Assembly (NCBI GenBank): GCA_964577825.1
Contig: CAZOBJ010000039.1
Coordinates: 1 to 25,423 of the forward strand
Direction of reading: 5' to 3'
Source of the DNA: CAZOBJ01 sp964577825
Lineage (GTDB): Bacteria > Planctomycetota > SZUA-567 > JAFGNG01
DNA: 25,423 nt
The notes below the pieces were generated by a model. It saw only the letters and a program-made list of their open reading frames with translations. It did no database searches and had not been told where the DNA came from. The position numbers and the translations under genes were made by a program. Position 1 is the stretch's first letter; the number at the start of each line of letters is the position of its first letter. Shown one piece after another: positions 1-7,433 of this stretch.

Positions 1-287
1 TCCGCCACGCCGCCGAAGATGAAGAGCGTAATCCCCTTCATGGGCAGGCCGAACCTGCGCGCGATAAGCGAATGGCACAGCTCGTGCCACACGATGGAGA
101 CGAAGATCCCCACCGCCCCGCCCACGCCCATCAAGAGGTACGCGAGGTTCGAGTGACCCTCGTACCACATGGGGAACGCGCCCCCGGCCAGGGACCACAC
201 GATCAGGACCGCGATGATGAGCCAGCTCAAGTCCACGTACACCGAGAACCCGAACAGGTCGAAGAGGTGCAATCGCTTTCCGAACAT
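1..287 (-). CDS. Site-2 protease family (M50) metalloprotease, N-terminal part
   Basis: The gene starts at ATG 287 behind an AGGAG-type ribosome site and runs off the left edge, leaving about 95 N-terminal residues. The protein opens with MFGKRLHLFDLFGFSVYVDL, typical of SpoIVFB-like membrane proteases, followed by a hydrophobic helix, a short loop with FPMWYEG, and a second helix carrying the zinc motif HELCH (HExxH). After it comes the usual segment ARRFGLPMKGITLFIFGGVA. Family knowledge: such enzymes cut substrates within the membrane, often anti-sigma factors or transcription factor precursors. It sits 9 bp after the DJ-1 gene stop, so the two are probably co-transcribed. The substrate and any C-terminal CBS domains lie outside the window. 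Confidence 0.88.
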   Translation of the reverse strand, partial: MFGKRLHLFDLFGFSVYVDLSWLIIAVLIVWSLAGGAFPMWYEGHSNLAYLLMGVGGAVGIFVSIVWHELCHSLIARRFGLPMKGITLFIFGGVA

Positions 288-296
288 GGAGGTCTC

Positions 297-815
297 CTAC
301 ACGGTGGCCGCGTCTTGCCCGGCGGCCTTCAAGAGCTCCCGGCAAAAGGCCGGCAGGTCCGCCGGAGAGCGGCTGGTGACGAGATTCTTGTCGACCACGA
401 CCTCGGCGTCCTCGTACTGGGCGCCCGCGGCCTTGACGTCGTCGCGGATCGCGGGCCAGCAGGTCGCCTTGCGGCCCTGGAGCACGCCGGCCGAGATGAG
501 CACCTGCGCGCCGTGGCAGATGGCCGCCACGGGCTTGCCCGCCTCCATCATCGCGCGGGTCAGGGCCACCGCGCCCTCGTCCAGGCGCACCGCCTCCGGC
601 GCCTTGCCCCCGGGCAAAACCAGCAGGTCGTACTGCGCCGGGTCCAGGTCCGAGAAGCTGAGGTTCGCCTCCACGGTATATCCGTGCTTGCCCGTGACCG
701 GCCCGGTCTGCGCGGCGGCCACGTCCACCTGTGCCCCCTGTTCGCGCAGCCGGTAATAGGGGACCAACAGCTCGGTGTCCTCCACCCCGTCTGCTGCCAG
801 CATGATCGCCTTCAT
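297..815 (-). CDS. DJ-1/PfpI family protein (class I glutamine amidotransferase-like)
   Basis: The 172-residue protein is full length for the family. The nucleophile elbow is AAICHGAQ with Cys100 and neighbouring His101, and Glu12 (DGVEDTE) is the partner acid that polarises the cysteine. The LLVLPGGKAPE loop is also typical. Family members act as intracellular proteases, glyoxalases or protein/nucleotide deglycases that repair carbonyl damage, and sequence alone does not decide which. It begins MKAIMLAADG at ATG 815 and lies between the small Pro-rich gene and the site-2 protease on the same strand. Carbonyl or oxidative stress repair fits the rest of the window, but that role is inferred. 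Confidence 0.9.
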   Translation of the reverse strand: MKAIMLAADGVEDTELLVPYYRLREQGAQVDVAAAQTGPVTGKHGYTVEANLSFSDLDPAQYDLLVLPGGKAPEAVRLDEGAVALTRAMMEAGKPVAAICHGAQVLISAGVLQGRKATCWPAIRDDVKAAGAQYEDAEVVVDKNLVTSRSPADLPAFCRELLKAAGQDAATV

Positions 816-870
816 CGTGTTCTCCTGTCAAGAACGTGGGCCGTCTGCGCGGACCGGGCGACCGCGGGGG

Positions 871-1095
871 TCACTCCCGGCCGTCCTCGTCCGGCGCGTC
901 GGGTCCCTGGGGCTCGGGCGGGGCCTCGGGCTCCGGGGCCTCGGGCCGCCCGGGCGGGGGCGCCTCTTCGGGGCGGCCGCCGCCCACCTCCGAGGGCCGT
1001 CCGGCCGGAGACTCGGGCGGCGGGGTCTCGGGCACGTCCTCCGGATGGCCGGCCGGGTAGCGCTGGCCGCGCTTGCGCCGTCGTCGCTTCGCCAT
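871..1095 (-). CDS. Small Pro/Glu-rich protein with a basic N-terminus (hypothetical)
   Basis: This 74-residue ORF starts at ATG 1095. It opens with a strongly basic segment (AKRRRRKRGQRYPAG) and becomes a low-complexity acidic Pro/Glu-rich tail ending in DEDGRE. I do not recognise it. No fold, membrane segment or cysteine is visible, and the composition suggests a disordered protein that might bind nucleic acid or polyphosphate through its N-terminus (inference). A weak AAGGGA lies upstream. The main support is a sigma-54-like site at 1150-1166 placed about 45 bp before the start, and the DJ-1 gene follows 55 bp downstream on the same strand. High-GC DNA readily produces such ORFs by chance, so this is a tentative call. 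Confidence 0.45.
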   Translation of the reverse strand: MAKRRRRKRGQRYPAGHPEDVPETPPPESPAGRPSEVGGGRPEEAPPPGRPEAPEPEAPPEPQGPDAPDEDGRE

Positions 1096-1149
1096 GGTCT
1101 GTTCCCTTACGCAACGCCTGGGTACAAGTACACACCTCGGTTGTGCAAC

Positions 1150-1166
1150 AACAAATCGCGTGCCAG
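1150..1166 (-). promoter_or_regulatory. Sigma-54-like promoter before the small protein / DJ-1 / protease genes
   Basis: Read on the minus strand: CTGGCACGCGATTTGTT. It has the -24 core TGGCACG and, at the right distance (GG-N10-G), TTTGT instead of the usual TTGC at -12. The same TTTGT variant occurs before the receiver gene. The predicted transcript would start near 1139, about 44 nt before ATG 1095. Confidence 0.5.
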
Positions 1167-1182
1167 CGCCCCGGCCCCCACC

Positions 1183-1885
1183 CCCTCTCCCGCCGGGAGA
1201 GGGTTGGGGTGAGGGACGGCTCTTCTCCCTCTCCCCTCGGGAGAGGGTTGGGGTGAGGGACGGTACGCGCGCTCTCATTCGTCTCTATCACGGCGTTCGC
1301 CATCGTCGCCCGTGCAGCGAATCGCAGTGACCCGTCTCAGGCCACTTCGCGCGGGCGCGCGGGGTACTTCTCCCTCCCCCTCACCCCCTCCCGGAGGGAG
1401 GGGGGACAGCTCGGGCGAAGGAGGGGGGACGCCCAGCGCGCCATCCGCATGCTCCCTCTCCCCTCGGGAGAGGCTTGGGGTGAGGGACGGCTCTTCTCCC
1501 TCTCCCCTCGGGAGAGGGTTGGGGTCAGGGACGGCTCTTCTCCCTCTCCCCCCGGGAGAGGGTTGGGGCGAGGGACGGCTCTTCTCCCTCTCCCCTCGGG
1601 AGAGGGTTGGGGTGAGGGACGGTANNNNNNNNNNNNNNNNNNNNNNNNNNNNNNNNNNNNNNNNNNNNNNNNNNNNNNNNNNNNNNNNNNNNNNNNNNNN
1701 NNNNNNNNNNNNNNNNNNNNNNNNAGGAGGGGGGACGCCCAGCGCGCCATCCGCATGCTCCCTCTCCCCTCGGGAGAGGGTTGGGGTGAGGGACGGCTCT
1801 TCTCCCTCTCCCCCCGGGAGAGGCTTGGGGTGAGGGACGGCTCTTCTCCCTCTCCCCTCGGGAGAGGGTTGGGGTGAGGGACGGT
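1183..1885. repeat. Array of palindromic GC-rich intergenic repeats (contains gap 1)
   Basis: No gene is seen here. The stretch is a run of the family A unit: arms CCCTCTCCC and GGGAGAGGG around a 4-base loop (CTCG, CCCG or GCCG), then TTGGGGTGAGGGACGG. At least eight copies are visible around the gap, separated by CTCTTCT. An opposite-orientation B unit (CCCTCACCCCCTCCCGGAGGGAGG) lies near 1370-1410. A block beginning AGGAGGGGGGACGCCCAGCG occurs both before (about 1420) and after (1725) the N gap, so copy number here is uncertain. Translated, the units give low-complexity peptides such as PSPQPSPGGRG in several frames; these are not genes. Confidence 0.93.
1625..1724. other. Assembly gap 1 (100 N)
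   Basis: Exactly 100 N, a common placeholder length for a gap of unknown size. It falls inside the repeat array, and similar sequence stands on both sides, so the assembler probably failed on the repeats. No gene is interrupted. Confidence 0.98.
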
Positions 1886-1891
1886 ACGCGC

Positions 1892-1908
1892 GTGGCACGC
1901 GGCTTGCC
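1892..1908 (+). promoter_or_regulatory. Sigma-54 promoter before the copper ATPase
   Basis: GTGGCACGCGGCTTGCC is a near-perfect match to the sigma-54 consensus TGGCACG-N4-TTGC, with GG and GC separated by 10 bp. It lies just after the last repeat unit. The predicted start is near 1919, about 42 nt before ATG 1961. Sigma-54 promoters need an enhancer-binding activator; no such gene is in the window. Confidence 0.7.
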
Positions 1909-1960
1909 GCGGTGTCAAGCGCAAGCGGTTCGCTCAGCTTCGCGCTTCCAGGAGGCACAC

Positions 1961-4306
1961 ATGAACCAACACGGCGGCCCGTCCGAGACGCAACCTTCGA
2001 AAGACGCGGCCCGCGACCCGGTCTGCGGCATGCAGGTCGTGCCGCGCGAGGCGCAGTTCCGAGCGGAGCACAAAGGCCGCACCTACTACTTCTGCTCCGA
2101 GCATTGCCGGGACGCGTTCGTGGCCGACCCCCAGGCCGTGCTTGACCGCCGCGCCGAGCGCGACCGGGCCGCCCGCAAGCCCCAAGACGGGACGGAGTAC
2201 ACCTGCCCCATGCACCCGGAGGTGCGCAATCGCGGCCCGGGCAGCTGCCCCAAGTGCGGCATGGACCTGGAGCCCGCCCAGGGCTCCGCGGCCGACGAGG
2301 AGGCCCGCGCCGAGGCGTGGCTCGAGCGGCGCTTCTACACGAGCGTGGTCCTGAGCGCCCTGCTCGCCGCGGTCACGTTCGTGCCCGGGCTCGTGCGCGC
2401 CCTGCCCCTGGACGTGGACCCGGCGGCGCTTCGCCAGTGGATTCAGCTTCTCCTGGCCACGCCCGTGGTGGTGTGGTGCGGCGCGCTCTTCTTCCGGCGC
2501 GGGGTCAGGTCCCTCGTGCTTCGGAGCCTGAACATGTTCACGCTCATCAGCCTGGGCGTGGGCGTGGCCTACGCGTACAGCCTGGTGGGCGTGGTCGCGC
2601 CGGGGATCTTTCCCGCCGCGGTGCGCGGCGAGGCCGGCCGCGTGGACGTGTATTTCGACGCGGCGGCCTTTATCGTGACCCTGGTGCTGCTGGGCCAGGT
2701 GCTCGAGGCCCGGGCCCGGCGCAAGACCCGCGGGGCTATCGAAGAGCTCCTGGAGCTCGCCCCGCGCACCGCCCGCCGGATCACCGACACCGGCGAGGAC
2801 GAGGAGGTGCCCCTCGACGAGGTGCGCGAAGGCGACCGGCTGCGCGTGCGTCCGGGCGAAAAGGTGCCTGTGGACGGGACCGTCACCGAGGGCCGGAGCC
2901 GCGTCGACGAGTCCATGGTCACGGGCGAGCCCACGCCCGCGGCCAAGGAACCGGGCGCCGGGGTCACCGGCGGCACCGTGAACGGCAAGGGGTCGTTCGT
3001 CATGCGCGCCGAGCGCGTGGGCGCGGATATGCTGCTCAGTCAGATCGTGGACCTCGTGCGCGAGGCCCAGCGAAGCCGCGCGCCCATCCAGCGGCTCGCG
3101 GACAAGGCCAGCGCGTACTTCGTGCCCGCAGTGGTGGCCGTGGCCGTGGCGACCTTTGCGGTGTGGCTGGCGGTCGGACCCGAGCCCCGGCTCGCGCATG
3201 CGGTCCTCAACGCCACCGCGGTCCTGATCGTGGCCTGTCCCTGCGCCCTGGGCCTGGCCACGCCCATGGCCATTATGAACGGCACGGGCCGGGGCGCGCA
3301 CGCGGGCGTGCTCGTGCGCAACGCCGAGGCCCTGGAGGCCATGGAGCGCGTGGACACCGTGGTGGTGGACAAGACAGGCACCCTCACCGAAGGCAAGCCC
3401 CGGCTCGTGGCGCTCGCGCCCGTGGCGGGCACGGACGAGGAGGAGCTTCTGCGCCTGGCCGCGTGCGTGGAGACCGCGAGCGAACACCCCATCGCGGACG
3501 CGGTCCTGGCCGCCGCGCGCGAGCGGGGCCTCTCCGTTCAGGCGGCCGGGGACTTCGCCTCCGTCACGGGCCAGGGCGTGCGCGGCCGCGTGGACGGGCG
3601 CGCCGTGGCCGTGGGCAACCGCAGGTTCATGGACGCGCTCGGCGCCGACGTCTCGGGCCTGGACGAAGAGGCCGGCCGCCAGCGCGACCGCGCGGCCACG
3701 GTGCTCTACCTCGCCGCGGACGGCGAGGCCCGGGGCCTGTTGGCCGTGGCCGACCCGATCAAGGACACCTCGCGCGAGGCGGTGGACCTTCTCCACCGGG
3801 CGGGCGTGAGCCTGGTGCTGCTCACCGGCGACAGCCCGGCCACCGCCCAGGCCGTGGGCCGGGAGCTCGGGATCGAGGACGTGCGCGCCCAGGTCTCGCC
3901 CGAGGACAAGAACGGGGTGGTCAAGGCCCTCCAGGACCAGGGCCGCCGCGTGGCCATGGCCGGGGACGGGATCAACGACGCCGCGGCCCTGGCCCAGGCC
4001 GACGTGGGCATCGCCATGGGCACGGGCACGGACGTGGCCATGGAGAGCGCGCAGATCACCCTGGTGCGCGGCGACCTGCGCGGGATCGTGAAGGCCCGGC
4101 GCCTGAGCCGCGCCACGGTGCGCAACATCCGCCAGAACCTGTTCTTCGCGTTCGTGTACAACTCTGCGGCCGTGCCCATTGCGGCCGGGGTCCTGTATCC
4201 GTTCTTCGGGATCCTGCTGAGCCCGGTCATCGGCAGCGCGGCCATGAGCTTCAGCAGCGTGTCCGTGATCGGCAACGCCCTGCGCCTGCGCCGCGTGGCG
4301 CTGTAA
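1961..4306 (+). CDS. copA: Heavy-metal P1B-type ATPase, probable Cu+ exporter, with YHS and metal-binding N-terminal domains
   Basis: ATG 1961 follows AGGAGG with good spacing; an upstream in-frame start at 1874 lies inside repeat DNA and is rejected. The 781-residue protein has a YHS domain (about 19-58, DPVCGM and FCSEHC), a short heavy-metal-binding domain (about 80-104, TCPMHPEV and CPKCGMDL) and then the P-type ATPase core. Motifs seen: actuator VTGEP, CPC (426-428) in a membrane helix, phosphorylated Asp470 in DKTGTLTEGK, SEHP in the nucleotide domain, and GDGINDAAAL near 668. CPC marks Cu+/Ag+ transporters of the P1B-1 class, whereas CPH would suggest CopB. It pumps Cu+ out of the cytoplasm at the cost of ATP. 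The classic N-terminal CxxC domains are replaced by YHS and CPMHP modules. It stands alone, behind a sigma-54 site. Confidence 0.95.
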   Translation: MNQHGGPSETQPSKDAARDPVCGMQVVPREAQFRAEHKGRTYYFCSEHCRDAFVADPQAVLDRRAERDRAARKPQDGTEYTCPMHPEVRNRGPGSCPKCGMDLEPAQGSAADEEARAEAWLERRFYTSVVLSALLAAVTFVPGLVRALPLDVDPAALRQWIQLLLATPVVVWCGALFFRRGVRSLVLRSLNMFTLISLGVGVAYAYSLVGVVAPGIFPAAVRGEAGRVDVYFDAAAFIVTLVLLGQVLEARARRKTRGAIEELLELAPRTARRITDTGEDEEVPLDEVREGDRLRVRPGEKVPVDGTVTEGRSRVDESMVTGEPTPAAKEPGAGVTGGTVNGKGSFVMRAERVGADMLLSQIVDLVREAQRSRAPIQRLADKASAYFVPAVVAVAVATFAVWLAVGPEPRLAHAVLNATAVLIVACPCALGLATPMAIMNGTGRGAHAGVLVRNAEALEAMERVDTVVVDKTGTLTEGKPRLVALAPVAGTDEEELLRLAACVETASEHPIADAVLAAARERGLSVQAAGDFASVTGQGVRGRVDGRAVAVGNRRFMDALGADVSGLDEEAGRQRDRAATVLYLAADGEARGLLAVADPIKDTSREAVDLLHRAGVSLVLLTGDSPATAQAVGRELGIEDVRAQVSPEDKNGVVKALQDQGRRVAMAGDGINDAAALAQADVGIAMGTGTDVAMESAQITLVRGDLRGIVKARRLSRATVRNIRQNLFFAFVYNSAAVPIAAGVLYPFFGILLSPVIGSAAMSFSSVSVIGNALRLRRVAL

Positions 4307-4332
4307 GGAGCGCGCGAGCCGACATCCGCACA

Positions 4333-4670
4333 CTCCCTCTCCCTCCGGGAGAGGGCCGGGGTGAGTGACGCGGCGCGCGCGCTCATTCCTATCTACCGCG
4401 ACGTGCGCTGTCGCCGCCCCTGCAACGAATCGCAGTGCCGCGTCCCAAGTCACTTTGCGGGAACGCTCGGCGGACCTCTCCCTCCCCCTCACCCCCTCCC
4501 GGAGGGAGAGGGGACGCCTCGGCGAAGGCAGGGGGAACGCCTCGGCCGAAGGGAGAGGGGACGCCTCGGCGAAGGCAGGGGGAACGGCGAGGCCGAAGCA
4601 AGGGCGGACGGCTCGGCACGTCCTCCGCATCCTCCCTCTCCCCCCGGGAGAGGGTCGGGGTGAGGGACGG
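4333..4670. repeat. Palindromic repeat cluster between copA and the transglutaminase-like gene
   Basis: The convergent intergenic region 4307-4698 holds an A unit at about 4333-4372, a connector (CGCGCGCTCATTCCTATCT), an opposite-orientation B unit near 4480-4515, a degenerate stretch built on a repeated GGGGACGCCTCGGCGAAGGC, and a final A unit at about 4633-4670. No gene or clear terminator is visible, although the palindromes could act as bidirectional transcription stops. Confidence 0.88.
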
Positions 4671-4698
4671 TTGTCTTCGCCTGCTCGCCTGTGCCGGG

Positions 4699-6426
4699 TC
4701 AGGTGGCGGCCGGAGGCACGTCCCAGCGCGCCTCCGTGAGGTCCTTGGCGCTGGGGAAGGCGTGCTCCGCGTCCCCCAGGCGCAGCACGGCGCGGTCGGG
4801 GGCCACCTCGATATGCATGTCGTCCGCGGGCCGGCGCGCGCGCAAGAGGTTCGCGAGCAGCACCGCCTTCTCCAGCCCGTCGCCGCGGCCGTAGTTGTAC
4901 ACCTCGTCCGGCTGGGCCAGGCGCCCGGGCCCGTCGTAGATGGACGCGTCCTCCAGGGCGCGCACGCGCTCGGCGAGGTCCGCCTCGTCGAGGTCCCGCC
5001 ACGCGGAGGCGCTCACCGGGTTGCGCTGCACCGCGGCCAACAGGAACGGCTCGGGCTCGGTGCGCGACAGGTCCCGGTACGCGTAGAACGCGAGGTCGGC
5101 GACCGGGTTCTTCTCGCGCAGGTCCTCGACGCGTTCGAACATCTCGTCCCGGTCCATGTCCGGGTCCAGGCACAGCCGCCCGGCGTCGGACACGAACCGC
5201 TTCTCCTTCGCGTCCGGCAGGCGCGGGTCCACGTGGCAGAACCCGAGCAGGTCCTCGACCAGGCCGTCCGCGCACGTGGGCTCGTCCTGGAACTGCTCGC
5301 GCAGGGGCGCGATCGTCTCCGGATCGCGCGCGTCGACCGGGTGGTCCTCCAGGAAGGCCTCCAGATCGTTGATGACCAGCCGCCCGGGCAACGGACAGTG
5401 CTGGAACTCGTCCAAGTCCACCTCGTCCATGAGCTTGTCGCGCGTGTTGTCGCTGAGTAGGTACGGGTTGTTGTGCTCGTAGGAGAACAAGGTCTCCGCG
5501 CCCGCGTAGTGCGCCGCTCCATGATGGATTCGCTTGAACTGGAAGCAGCGCTGTAGGTCGCGGCGGTGGCGCAGGAAGTTGCACAGGGTCTCCCCGGTGA
5601 CCGGGGTGTGCAGGTAGTCGCGCAGGCGCTTGGCGAAGTGATCGTAGGCCTGCGGCGCGATCGTGGCCTCGTCGTACACCGTGTGGATGACGCCCGTCTC
5701 GTGCGCGACCATGGTGACCCGCTCGTTCTCCAGGGCGCGGCGGGCCTTGGCCGAGAGCGCCGTGCCGTTGAACCACATGTTCTTGGTCACCAGCCGCCGG
5801 TTGTTCGTGAGAATCCCGTCGCGCACGTCGATGAAGTTCTGGCTGTGCAGCGGCGTGGCCATGAGGTACAGGTCCTTGAGCGGGATCCGCCCGACCACGA
5901 ACAGGGCCGCCGCGTACAGCGTGGACAGGGACACGCACTCGCCCGCGGCCGTGTCGTACCCCTCGCGGAACGGGAACGCGTCCATGGCCTCGATGGTCTC
6001 GGTCTTCCAGTAGGGGATCACCTCCGAGTCGTACTGGTCCAGGCCGAAGTGGGTGCGGATGTCCATGTCGAAGTAGTACTTGTCGCCCTCGTACCCGAAC
6101 AGGGCGTTGGACCGGGCCAGCGTCTGTTCGTCGACGAAGTCCGAAAACCGCGCCAGCTCGCGCGCCTTGGTGGTCAGGCCCCAGGTCTCCAGGTCCAGGT
6201 TGAAGATGTAGTGGTCCATGATGTATTGCTTCAGCCGGCTGATGCGCCGGTACGGCTTCATGCGCTCCAGGCCGGAGAACCACTCGTCCTCGCGCCAGCG
6301 CCACAGCCGCGGCGAGAGGATGTTCGCGAGCACCAGCGCGTACAGGAGCTCGGGGAACAGGAACATCTCCATGTCCGACAGGGTCACGGCCGAGGACTTG
6401 CGCTCCAGGTCTTGCTCCGGGGTCAA
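4699..6426 (-). CDS. Transglutaminase-like cysteine-protease-fold protein, unknown role
   Basis: About 575 residues. I place the start at TTG 6426 because GGGAGGAG lies 5-6 bp before it; a GTG at 6456 would add 10 residues without a good ribosome site. The N-terminal half contains AAGECVSLSTLYAAALFVVG (Cys164), then TPLHSQNFI (His194), then DGILTNNRR (Asn208/209). This order and spacing resemble the Cys-His-Asp core of the transglutaminase superfamily, with Asn in the third place. Near the C-terminus (about 508-560) GRGDGLEKAVLLANLLRA followed by MHIEVAPDRAVLRLGD looks like a second copy of the fold that has lost the cysteine. No signal peptide or membrane helix is seen. It is the last gene after superoxide reductase, OsmC and rhodanese, 37 bp after rhodanese. 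The substrate is unknown. Confidence 0.75.
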   Translation of the reverse strand: MTPEQDLERKSSAVTLSDMEMFLFPELLYALVLANILSPRLWRWREDEWFSGLERMKPYRRISRLKQYIMDHYIFNLDLETWGLTTKARELARFSDFVDEQTLARSNALFGYEGDKYYFDMDIRTHFGLDQYDSEVIPYWKTETIEAMDAFPFREGYDTAAGECVSLSTLYAAALFVVGRIPLKDLYLMATPLHSQNFIDVRDGILTNNRRLVTKNMWFNGTALSAKARRALENERVTMVAHETGVIHTVYDEATIAPQAYDHFAKRLRDYLHTPVTGETLCNFLRHRRDLQRCFQFKRIHHGAAHYAGAETLFSYEHNNPYLLSDNTRDKLMDEVDLDEFQHCPLPGRLVINDLEAFLEDHPVDARDPETIAPLREQFQDEPTCADGLVEDLLGFCHVDPRLPDAKEKRFVSDAGRLCLDPDMDRDEMFERVEDLREKNPVADLAFYAYRDLSRTEPEPFLLAAVQRNPVSASAWRDLDEADLAERVRALEDASIYDGPGRLAQPDEVYNYGRGDGLEKAVLLANLLRARRPADDMHIEVAPDRAVLRLGDAEHAFPSAKDLTEARWDVPPAAT

Positions 6427-6463
6427 GGGTCTCCTCCCTGCACGGTCCGCAGACACGCCGCAC

Positions 6464-6793
6464 TTACGACTCTATCGGAAGCCCGGCGTTTCGCCAGCCT
6501 TCCTTGCCCTCCTCGTAGTCGGCCACGTCCTGGTACCCGAGCGCGTCCATGCGCCGCGCCGCGCGGGCGGAGAGCGGGCACTCGGTGTTCATGCAGTATA
6601 CCACGACCGTGCGGTCCTTGTCCGGCACGGCCTGCTGCACGGCCTCGTCGAAGTCGCCCTCGTCGAGTGGCACGTTCTTCGCGCCCGGCAGGTGGTACTT
6701 GCGAAAGGTCGGCTTGGGCAGCACGTCCACCACGGCCACCGAGACGTCCTGCTTGAAGAGTTCCTGCAACTCGTCGCGCGAAATCGTCCTCAT
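6464..6793 (-). CDS. Single-domain rhodanese-like sulfurtransferase
   Basis: The 109-residue protein starts MRTISRDELQELF at ATG 6793; a longer in-frame start adds an unlikely N-terminus. It has the rhodanese pattern VAVVDVLP, then YHLPGAKNVPLDE, then the active-site loop VVYCMNTECP with catalytic Cys67, followed by the helix ARAARRMDALGY and the closing GWRNAGLP. A second cysteine (Cys72) in the loop is unusual and could form an internal disulfide or persulfide relay (inference). Rhodaneses carry sulfane sulfur as a cysteine persulfide. Next to OsmC and superoxide reductase, a role in thiol or reactive-sulfur chemistry is likely. OsmC precedes it by 107 bp. Confidence 0.9.
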   Translation of the reverse strand: MRTISRDELQELFKQDVSVAVVDVLPKPTFRKYHLPGAKNVPLDEGDFDEAVQQAVPDKDRTVVVYCMNTECPLSARAARRMDALGYQDVADYEEGKEGWRNAGLPIES

Positions 6794-6822
6794 CCTCGCT
6801 CTCCCGGGGCCTGCGCCCATGC

Positions 6823-6886
6823 GGGAACAGGCAGGCAAGGGCGGCGCACGCGGCGCCGTCCTGTGCCCGCCTGCTCGCCTGTTCCC
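6823..6886 (-). repeat. Long imperfect inverted repeat between OsmC and rhodanese genes
   Basis: GGGAACAGGC (6823-6832) pairs perfectly with GCCTGTTCCC (6877-6886). After a 4-nt bulge AGGC pairs with GCCT, GGGC with GCCC, and an inner GGCGC pairs with GCGCC. This predicts a strong hairpin of about 64 nt in the mRNA between two co-oriented genes. No T run follows on the minus strand, so it is more likely an mRNA processing or stabilising element than a terminator. Confidence 0.6.
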
Positions 6887-6900
6887 CTACGCCCCTGTGC

Positions 6901-7332
6901 TCACGCGGACTTCAGCCGGGCCTGGAGACGGATGTCCGTGCCGGCCAGTGCCTGGCTCACCGGGCAACCGGTCTTGGCCTGTTCCGCGGTCTGCTGGAAC
7001 GTGGCCTCGTCGATCTCCGGGACCGCGGCCTCGGTTTCCAGGGACACGAAGCTGATCTTGAACCCGCCCTCGACCTGGTCGATCTGCACGTGGGCCACGG
7101 TGTGGACCTGCTCGGGCGCGTACCCGGCCTCTGTCAGCATGTGGGCCAGGGCCATGGAATAGCACCCCGCGTGCGCCGCCCCGATGAGCTCCTCGGGATT
7201 GGTGCCCTCGGCCGCTTCGAACCGGGTGCGAAACGAGAAGGGCACGTCGAACGCGCCGCTTTCCACCTTCATGCTGCCTTCGCCGTCCTGGAGCGTGCCC
7301 TTCCAAACGGCCTCCGCGTTGCGTGTCGGCAT
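6901..7332 (-). CDS. OsmC/Ohr family peroxiredoxin-like protein
   Basis: 143 residues, full length for the family. Start MPTRNAEAVW at ATG 7332 behind GGGAGAG. Both redox cysteines are present: Cys57 in HAGCYSMAL and Cys123 in TGCPVSQAL, along with the conserved NPEELIGAAHA segment. OsmC proteins reduce organic and inorganic hydroperoxides in the cytoplasm as homodimers, with lipoylated or small-thiol partners. NPEELIGAAHAGCYSMAL resembles the OsmC branch more than Ohr. The gene lies 101 bp after superoxide reductase on the same strand. Superoxide reductase makes H2O2, so a peroxidase next to it is functionally sensible. Confidence 0.93.
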   Translation of the reverse strand: MPTRNAEAVWKGTLQDGEGSMKVESGAFDVPFSFRTRFEAAEGTNPEELIGAAHAGCYSMALAHMLTEAGYAPEQVHTVAHVQIDQVEGGFKISFVSLETEAAVPEIDEATFQQTAEQAKTGCPVSQALAGTDIRLQARLKSA

Positions 7333-7433
7333 CGACTCTCTCCCTTGTGTCTGGGGCGGACCGCGCACGGCTGCGCGACCCGCTCGACAACCCGCGCCCG
7401 CGGCCCGGCGCACCGGGCGCGCGGGGCGTACGC

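Noticed and set aside
1183..1885. Possible CRISPR array
   Set aside because: The units are self-palindromic, spaced by the same short CTCTTCT linker rather than unique spacers, and there are no cas genes.
1275..1958. Open frames in the repeat array giving PSPQPSPGGRG-type peptides
   Set aside because: All three frames of the repeat stay open; the peptides are translations of the palindromic units.
1874..1960. Longer N-terminus for copA from the ATG at 1874
   Set aside because: It would be inside the last repeat and across the sigma-54 site; AGGAGG points to ATG 1961.
1934..6463. A 1509-codon open frame on the minus strand across copA
   Set aside because: It is antisense to copA (with all P-type ATPase motifs) and out of frame with the transglutaminase-like gene. 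Long antisense frames are expected at this GC content.
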